Source of the DNA: Edaphobacter paludis
GTDB lineage: Bacteria > Acidobacteriota > Terriglobia > Terriglobales > Acidobacteriaceae
Length of the DNA: 64,000 bases
Assembly (NCBI RefSeq): GCF_039993895.1
Contig: NZ_CP121194.1
Coordinates: 1,736,001 to 1,800,000 of the forward strand
Direction: 5' to 3'
The translations under genes were made by a program, and so were the position numbers. This document shows positions 58,677-64,000 of the stretch, one piece after another. The number at the start of each line of letters is the position of its first letter. Position 1 is the stretch's first letter. Under the pieces are notes generated by a model that was not told the DNA's origin, did not search any database, and worked only from the letters and a program-made list of their open reading frames with translations.

Positions 58677-59771
58677 TTGAGCCTACAGCGAAACGAATCA
58701 GAGACCGTTCCGGCAACCATGCGCGCCGCCGTCTATCGCGGAGTGAACGACGTGCGCGTCGAGACAATTCCCGTACCCGAGATTGGCCCCGGTGAAGTGC
58801 TGGTGAAGATTCACACCTGTGGCATCTGCGGAACCGACCTCAAGAAGATCCATAGTGGCTCGCATGATGCCCCTCGCGTCTTTGGGCACGAGATGTCGGG
58901 AACGATTGTTTGCCTTGGCGAAGGGGTCAGTGGCTTCGCCGTGGGAGACCGGGTGATGGCCTATCACCACATCCCCTGCGGCGAATGCTACTACTGCCGT
59001 AAGCAGACCTTCGCGCAGTGCGAGGTCTACAAGAAGGTTGGCTGTACCGCGGGCTTCGCGCCCTCAGGCGGTGGTTTTGCCGAGTATATCCGGGTGATGG
59101 ATTGGATCGTTCGCGGCGGCCTGGTCAAAATCCCCGACGAGATTCCTTTTGAGCAGGCCGCTTTCATTGAGCCGGTGAATACCTGTTACAAGGCCATTCG
59201 GCTGCTCAACCTGAAGCCGGACGAAACGGTGCTGGTCATCGGGCAGGGATCGATCGGCATTCTGCTGGCCGCGTTGGCGAAGCAGACCGGAGCAACCGTT
59301 CTAACCAGCGACCTTTATTCGGAGCGACACGCTGTTGCGGCCAAGTTTGGCTTGCATCATCCGCTCGATGCTCGTGGAGATGTTGTTGCGGCTGCAAAGG
59401 CTGCGACTGAAGGACGCGGCGCAGACGTTGCGCTGCTGGCTGTCGGCGGCAACGGACTCATCAAGGTGGCGATGGATGCAATTCGTCCCGGCGGCCGAGT
59501 CGTTCTTTTTGCGCAGACCCAGCACGGCGAGGCACCGTTCGATCCGGCTGCCGTTTGCATGGACGAGAAAACACTGATGGGTTCCTACAGCGCCTCGGTT
59601 TCCATTCAGGACGACGTCACACACATGGTCTTCGATGGCTATCGCAATGGGTTCGACCTGACCCATCTGATCTCGCACCGCTTTTCTCTTGAGGATGCAG
59701 TCGCGGCGATTGATCTGGCTTCGCATCCTCAGGCCGATTCCCTGAAGATCGTGATTCAGCCTGGGAATTAA
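58677..59771 (+). CDS. Zinc-dependent medium-chain alcohol dehydrogenase in the hopanoid operon
   Basis: 364 residues from a TTG at 58677 with AAGGA seven bases upstream. Catalytic zinc ligands in TCGICGTDL and VFGHEMSGTIV (GHE); structural zinc lobe CGECYYCRKQTFAQCEVYKK has four cysteines; cofactor binding VLVIGQGSIGILLAALA (GxGxxG; the start of the following segment has DLYSERHAVA with an Asp that favours NAD). The MDR branch resembles sorbitol/threonine-type dehydrogenases. Nine bases behind hpnG, so it may reduce the ring-opened ribosyl-hopane; this function is my inference. Ends ahead of a hairpin. Confidence 0.9.
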   Translation: MSLQRNESETVPATMRAAVYRGVNDVRVETIPVPEIGPGEVLVKIHTCGICGTDLKKIHSGSHDAPRVFGHEMSGTIVCLGEGVSGFAVGDRVMAYHHIPCGECYYCRKQTFAQCEVYKKVGCTAGFAPSGGGFAEYIRVMDWIVRGGLVKIPDEIPFEQAAFIEPVNTCYKAIRLLNLKPDETVLVIGQGSIGILLAALAKQTGATVLTSDLYSERHAVAAKFGLHHPLDARGDVVAAAKAATEGRGADVALLAVGGNGLIKVAMDAIRPGGRVVLFAQTQHGEAPFDPAAVCMDEKTLMGSYSASVSIQDDVTHMVFDGYRNGFDLTHLISHRFSLEDAVAAIDLASHPQADSLKIVIQPGN

Positions 59772-59822
59772 GCATTCTCGCAGATCGTAGGTCTTCGCGG
59801 TCAAGTGAAAGACAAAACAGGC

Positions 59823-59872
59823 GTCTCCACTGGCTCAGTCCACGATGAACTTTGGGCTGGGCCTGTGGAGAC
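59823..59872. terminator. Bidirectional hairpin between hopanoid operon and PQQ dehydrogenase
   Basis: Outer stem GTCTCCAC/GTGGAGAC with partly paired inner arms; on the minus strand GCCTGTTTTGTCTTTC follows, a good T-run for the PQQ dehydrogenase transcript. Between two converging genes (59771 and 59885). Confidence 0.7.
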
Positions 59873-59884
59873 TACGTGTTCTCT

Positions 59885-61438
59885 TCAACGACTTGCGCTT
59901 GGAAGTTTCCAGGCGAACAATACGCTGCCGCTGCTGGTGAGGACATACTGTTCACCGTCGAGTTTGTAGGTGATCGGGGAACTGGCGATGCCTGCTCCTG
60001 AACCTGCATGCCAAAGGGTCTTTCCATTGGCCGTATCCAGGGCAAGAAAGTTTCCGTGAGCATCACCGGTGAAGGTCAGTCCGGAGTCGGTCGTCAAGAC
60101 GCCCGCCCCCGATCCATTCGGCCCGAGTTCATGGGTCCAGCGAATCTTGCCAGTCTGATAATCGATTGCCTCGATGACGCCTTTACCCCACAGGCCATAG
60201 TCCGCGCCTGCCCAGCCAAACGTGCCATCCGCCGGCTTTGCAAAGTAGAGCGACCAACTGGGATGGGCATCCACGATAAACAGGCCGGTGTGCGGATCGA
60301 AGCTGGGTGAGCGGAAGTTCGTCATACCGCCTTCATCGGGTGCGATCAGGACACCGTCTGGAGACGGTTCTTTTACGGGGTTGGGAACTGGCTGCCCCTT
60401 CTCATCTATCTTGCTCGCCCAGTTGACCGGACCGAAAGGCACCGTCAAGAGGCTCTTCCCATTTGTGCGATCCAGTACAAAGAAATACCCGTTGCGAGAA
60501 GACTGCATCAGCATCTTGCGTTGCTTGCCGTGAAACATGCCGTCTACCAGGACAGGAATTTCGACCGCATCCCAATCGTGAGTATCGTGTGGCGAAGGCT
60601 GAAACGCCCACACCAGCTTGCCCGTATCTGGATTCAGGGCGACAATGCTGCAGGTATATAAATCATCGCCGGGACGCGTGGAGCCGGTAAGCACCGGGGT
60701 GGGATTTCCGGTTCCCCAATAAATGAGGTTCAGTTCCGGATCATAGGTTCCGGCCATCCAGGTGGTGCCTCCAGTGGAGGCAGTGAGTGCGGGCGGGGTT
60801 ACATCAAAGTTCCATTGTGTCTTGCCCGTGTCGGGATCAACTGCCCGGATAAAAGTTGCGAGATTGTCCATGTCGCCGCCAATCCCGATGATGACGTGGT
60901 TGCCCACAATCAACGGCGCTTCCGTAGACCAGTACCCTTTATTGACATCAGCGACTTCTATGATCCAGCGCACTTTACCGTCTTTGGCGTTGAGGCATAC
61001 AAGGTGCGCGTCCGGCGAAGCAAAGTAGACCCAGCCTTTATAGACCGCCACGCCACGCTGGCCGATATGGTCGCCTTTGTTCGGTGGATAGGTGTAGTGC
61101 CATATCTGCTGCCCGGATCGGGCATCCACCGCCCAGACGTTGTCCGGGACCGTAAAGTACAAGATTCCATCGACCAGGATCGGTGACGACTTGATGGTGG
61201 CATTGCGTTCGGTTTGGAATGCCCATCCAAGAGTCAGATGATTTACGTTCTGCGGCGTAATCTGCGTCAATTTGCTGTGACGCTTGCCCGTATAGTCGCC
61301 ATGATAGCTCGGCCAACTGTCGGCGGGAGGATGGAGCAACATGGCCGAATCGACACTCTGCGCCCGCAGTGAGTAAGAGGAAGCGCCCAGTACCAGCACG
61401 CTCGCCATAACAACAAATGCTTTCTTCAGGAACTTCAT
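59885..61438 (-). CDS. PQQ-dependent (quinoprotein) dehydrogenase
   Basis: 517 residues. Signal peptide about 1-27 (ending YSLRAQS). Eight-bladed propeller with repeated W motifs: DNVWAVDARSGQQIWHYTYP, VYFASPDAHLVCLNAKDGK, VIEAIDYQTGKIRW, LALDTANGKTLWHAG. The mature part starts DSWPSYHGDYTGKRHSKL, typical of soluble/secreted quinoproteins. The vicinal disulfide of methanol dehydrogenase is not present, and no lanthanide/calcium signature can be decided by eye, so the substrate (alcohol or aldose) is open. It precedes a tri-haem cytochrome gene on the same strand, which is the likely electron acceptor. Periplasmic. Confidence 0.9.
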   Translation of the reverse strand: MKFLKKAFVVMASVLVLGASSYSLRAQSVDSAMLLHPPADSWPSYHGDYTGKRHSKLTQITPQNVNHLTLGWAFQTERNATIKSSPILVDGILYFTVPDNVWAVDARSGQQIWHYTYPPNKGDHIGQRGVAVYKGWVYFASPDAHLVCLNAKDGKVRWIIEVADVNKGYWSTEAPLIVGNHVIIGIGGDMDNLATFIRAVDPDTGKTQWNFDVTPPALTASTGGTTWMAGTYDPELNLIYWGTGNPTPVLTGSTRPGDDLYTCSIVALNPDTGKLVWAFQPSPHDTHDWDAVEIPVLVDGMFHGKQRKMLMQSSRNGYFFVLDRTNGKSLLTVPFGPVNWASKIDEKGQPVPNPVKEPSPDGVLIAPDEGGMTNFRSPSFDPHTGLFIVDAHPSWSLYFAKPADGTFGWAGADYGLWGKGVIEAIDYQTGKIRWTHELGPNGSGAGVLTTDSGLTFTGDAHGNFLALDTANGKTLWHAGSGAGIASSPITYKLDGEQYVLTSSGSVLFAWKLPSASR

Positions 61439-61487
61439 ATCGGCAGGTAATCTCCTCTGTGCAGTGCGTCGTGCGGCGCGGTCGAAA

Positions 61488-62630
61488 TCAACGCAGCGTT
61501 TGCATGTAAGCCATTAAGTTATGGACGTCGGCGTCGGTGTACTTGGGAAAAAGAGCGACGTGGGCTTCGACCGGCGAGTCCACCAGATACTTCACATGGC
61601 CTACAGGCCACGACCGATAGGTGCCGCTGCTGTCACGCAGACCAACGACAAATTCGTCGAGATAGGCCAGAGTTCCCACTACTTTCTCTCCAGACGGAAG
61701 GGTAACTGTTACGCGACTCGTGGCTCCGCGGGGATAAAGCATGCGCTCTTCCAACTGAAGCCCCTGATAGCGGCTGGCGATGCCGGCAAGATCTCCCGTG
61801 GCCGAATGGCATTTTGCGCAGGTTCCCGCGCCGTTGAAGTATTGCTTGCCCAACTCCGCGTTGCCGGTTTGCAGATCGGCAACATCAACGCCACGGCGTC
61901 CGCCTTTCTTGGACGAGGCCTTGGCTTCCTGGTCATGGACGAAGGCTGCCAGACTGAGCACTTCCTGAGGGGAGAAATTGAAAGAAGGCATCTTCTTTTC
62001 CGGGCGTCCGTCGCGCACGACCTCTCCGATTTTGTCTCCTGCCACGTCGGAGAGGACAAGCTTCGATCGGGTCAGATCAGGACCGGTCTCGCCGCCCATG
62101 GCGTCACGGCCATGACAGAACGCACAGTTCTGTTGGAAGAGTGATTTGCCCGCGTCGACCAGGCCAGAAGAGTGGATGGCGGCAGCGTTACTGTTTTCAG
62201 CGGAGGCGGTTTCGGTAACGGATAGCGCAGGGCTACCAAGATAGCGCAGCAATGCGGTCATCTCATCACCCTGCAAATTTGGAAATCCAGGCATGCGGCC
62301 CTTGCCATTGTGGACGAACGCAATGATCTGCGGATCCGTCATCTGGTGCTTAATGCCAAGCAGGGGCGGGAAGGAAGGCAGGAGGCCTTGACGCTGATCT
62401 CCGTGACATATGGCGCAGTGGTGCGCGTAGGCCTCGGCCCCTGGCTTCGCCGAAGTTCCGGCGCCGGGCTTCTCCGGAGTAGCGCTACTGGGTGGTAGAT
62501 CTACTTGAAATTCTGCCCCTGCAATTGAGGCCACTCTGTTAGAAGCAGCATAGATTGGCGTTGGGCGTGCCTGAAAGATGAAGAAGCCGACCCCTACTGC
62601 TAAAAGCATTGCATCCCGAAATCTCTGCAT
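61488..62630 (-). CDS. Triple c-type haem cytochrome
   Basis: 380 residues from the ATG at 62630 (upstream in-frame ATG at 62681 also possible). Signal segment about 8-30 (AVGVGFFIFQARPTPIYAA). Three haem attachment sites: CAICH near 75, CAFCH near 170 and CAKCH near 275; matching Met ligands are suggested by MPGFPNLQ, MPSFNF and MAYMQ. The third domain carries an inserted beta part (TVTLPSGEKVVGTLAYLDEF) before its last helix. It should take electrons from the PQQ dehydrogenase encoded directly downstream on this strand. Confidence 0.88.
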   Translation of the reverse strand: MQRFRDAMLLAVGVGFFIFQARPTPIYAASNRVASIAGAEFQVDLPPSSATPEKPGAGTSAKPGAEAYAHHCAICHGDQRQGLLPSFPPLLGIKHQMTDPQIIAFVHNGKGRMPGFPNLQGDEMTALLRYLGSPALSVTETASAENSNAAAIHSSGLVDAGKSLFQQNCAFCHGRDAMGGETGPDLTRSKLVLSDVAGDKIGEVVRDGRPEKKMPSFNFSPQEVLSLAAFVHDQEAKASSKKGGRRGVDVADLQTGNAELGKQYFNGAGTCAKCHSATGDLAGIASRYQGLQLEERMLYPRGATSRVTVTLPSGEKVVGTLAYLDEFVVGLRDSSGTYRSWPVGHVKYLVDSPVEAHVALFPKYTDADVHNLMAYMQTLR

Positions 62631-62690
62631 AAGTCGTGAAACTCTCCCCCGTGCGAAGGTAAGTAAATCGTGTCGGAACAATAATAGAGG

Positions 62691-64000
62691 CTATCCCCGG
62701 TACTTGATCAATTGCATGAAACCATAATCCATATGGAGTTGTTGATGACAGTGCATCAGCGTGTCGCCGGGGTTGTTGGCAACGAAGTCGACCTCCACCG
62801 TATCAAGTGGCATGACATTGATGACATCCTTCATCAGTCCGCTGATTGGCTTTGTGCCGATCTGGGTGACCTCAAAGGTATGCCGATGCAGATGCATCGG
62901 ATGCTGGTCTCCACTGCCATTGCGAAAGACTAGCCGGTAGCGCTTGCCCGATTCGACCATCAGTGGGTCGATGTCCGGCCATGATTTGTTGTTAATGGCC
63001 CAGGTATCGAACTTGGAGCCGGGCTTTGGGCCATTGTCTCGGAACGTAAGAACAAATGTCTCATCGGGCGCATGGGTCGAAGCCACTGTGTTGGCAAACT
63101 GCGTGTAGTCCCATTCTGCCGGAGCAGGATCTCTCCATACCGGCGTACCTTTCTTTCCGGCATACTCGACGACGATGCCTAGGCCCATATCGCGCGCTTT
63201 TGGCAGCGTAGAACCGAGCACCCAGACGCCGGGCGAGTTCATCTCGACGATCGCGTCAACGCGTTCGGCAACCGCCAGCGAGAGCACCTCAACCGACTTT
63301 GGATTCGGAACAGGATTGCCGTCCATTGCAATGACGGTGAATTTATGACCCGGCAGGGCAAGGACGACGTTTTCTGTTGCACTCGCATTCAACAACCGCA
63401 TCAGCACGCGCTGGCCCTGCTTTACACGGATCGGCTCACCCGACCCCAGCCGGTGTGACTGAATTGTGGCGTATTTGTAGCCCACATCGGAACCGGTCGT
63501 CAGCGGCGAGTTGGACGACTGCTCACGCATAGTCTCGACCATGGGCACGAAGGAAGGCTCCCAGTGATGAATGGCGAGGTTGATCTCCTGATCGTAATGG
63601 GCAGGCTGCTCACGGCCTTCTATTAGAAGGAAGCCGAACTGGCCTGTGTATGTGCCCAGGGAAAGGTTGTCATAGGCAGCTGCGTGGGTGTGATACCAAC
63701 GGGTGCCGGAAGGCTTGGGGGTGAACGAGTAGCGATGCGTGGTGCCGGGCGTAATCATCGGCGACCCCTCTTCCATCGCACCATCGTTCAGAGAATCGAT
63801 GGCGAGGCCATGCCAGTGAACGATATCCGGATCGTTGCTGGCGTTGGTCACATCGATGGTGACCGGCACGCCTTCACGCAATCGCAAGGTCGGTCCCGGA
63901 ACCTGGCCGTTGTACGCCAATGTTTTGACGGTGACACCCGGGCTGATCTCCAGCGTGCAGGGTTCGATGCGGAGAGTGTGATCTGCCTTCCCATGTGAAG
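62691..64000 (-). CDS. Multicopper oxidase, N-terminal end cut by window
   Basis: At least 436 residues visible; the coding frame stays open to the window edge with sequence HTLRIEPCTLEISPGV ahead of KTLAYNGQVPGPTLRL, so the true start lies beyond 64000. Copper sites: HWHGLAID and WYHTHAAAY (type 2/3), HPMHLHRHTF and MHCHQQLHMDYGFM (type 1 Cys with His and a Met/Phe). Laccase-type three-domain oxidase, probably periplasmic, oxidising phenols, Cu(I) or other donors. Placed upstream of the cytochrome and PQQ dehydrogenase on the same strand, which hints at a shared extracytoplasmic oxidation system. Confidence 0.92.
   Translation of the reverse strand, partial: SHGKADHTLRIEPCTLEISPGVTVKTLAYNGQVPGPTLRLREGVPVTIDVTNASNDPDIVHWHGLAIDSLNDGAMEEGSPMITPGTTHRYSFTPKPSGTRWYHTHAAAYDNLSLGTYTGQFGFLLIEGREQPAHYDQEINLAIHHWEPSFVPMVETMREQSSNSPLTTGSDVGYKYATIQSHRLGSGEPIRVKQGQRVLMRLLNASATENVVLALPGHKFTVIAMDGNPVPNPKSVEVLSLAVAERVDAIVEMNSPGVWVLGSTLPKARDMGLGIVVEYAGKKGTPVWRDPAPAEWDYTQFANTVASTHAPDETFVLTFRDNGPKPGSKFDTWAINNKSWPDIDPLMVESGKRYRLVFRNGSGDQHPMHLHRHTFEVTQIGTKPISGLMKDVINVMPLDTVEVDFVANNPGDTLMHCHQQLHMDYGFMQLIKYRG

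Noticed and set aside
62691-63920. Start of the multicopper oxidase at the TTG at 63920
   Set aside because: The frame continues upstream with conserved oxidase sequence (EPCTLEISPGV) to the window edge, so the gene is cut and the TTG is internal.

Overview
The window reads as chromosomal DNA of an acidobacterium, most likely class Terriglobia, family Acidobacteriaceae (Granulicella/Edaphobacter/Terriglobus-like). This is inferred from gene content: a 1167-residue TonB-dependent receptor with an N-terminal carboxypeptidase-regulatory-like domain, a complete tolQRAB-pal-ybgF set (Gram-negative envelope), a DUF1800/DUF1501 pair, a hopanoid operon, PQQ dehydrogenase and multihaem cytochrome genes, and moderately high G+C. 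I see no rRNA, tRNA, CRISPR array, insertion sequence or phage gene. The window cuts a gene at each end.

Layout. 1-2471 (minus): CYTH protein (cut), tsaC/Sua5, holB. 3055-4299: six-repeat propeller-like protein. 4631-6371: ArsR repressor with palindromic operator, SRPBCC, DoxX and DUF1801 genes. 6424-7355: two unknown membrane proteins. 7396-9789: secreted GH78 rhamnosidase-like enzyme. 10447-12684: ABC exporter with TetR regulator and a perfect inverted-repeat operator. 12804-16015: HAD phosphatase, LacI regulator, TPR lipoprotein-like protein. 16103-23302 (minus): TonB-dependent receptor with a sigma70 promoter and a LacI-type operator, then (upstream) a Tat-exported sugar isomerase-like protein, a GMC oxidoreductase and a gluconate-dehydrogenase-subunit-3-like protein. 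23492-31390: ruvX, uvrA, cytochrome P460, lspA, ileS. 31705-36562: TonB protein, DUF1800 and DUF1501. 36801-44526: DoxX, alpha/beta hydrolase without the catalytic serine, Rieske ferredoxin, then a sugar-acid group (class II aldolase, DlgD-like dehydrogenase, two SDRs, a MocA oxidoreductase) with a NiCoT-like metal transporter inside it. 44616-50008 (minus): Tol-Pal operon. 50151-52079: recN, metallothionein. 52245-59771: ispH, shc, hpnH, unknown, hpnA, hpnG, alcohol dehydrogenase. 59885-64000 (minus): PQQ dehydrogenase, tri-haem cytochrome, multicopper oxidase (cut).

How it fits together. Carbohydrate scavenging dominates the left half: a LacI repressor, a TonB-dependent receptor, a rhamnosidase and a probable periplasmic oxidoreductase/isomerase set that resembles systems acting through 3-keto-glycosides. 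The centre carries housekeeping genes. The right half is about the envelope: Tol-Pal, lipoprotein processing, hopanoid lipids and extracytoplasmic oxidation. The most interesting unexplained parts are the 19939-23302 periplasmic redox set, two genes of unassigned role inside the hopanoid operon (56485-56931 and 58677-59771), and several repressor-promoter architectures that can be read directly from the DNA.
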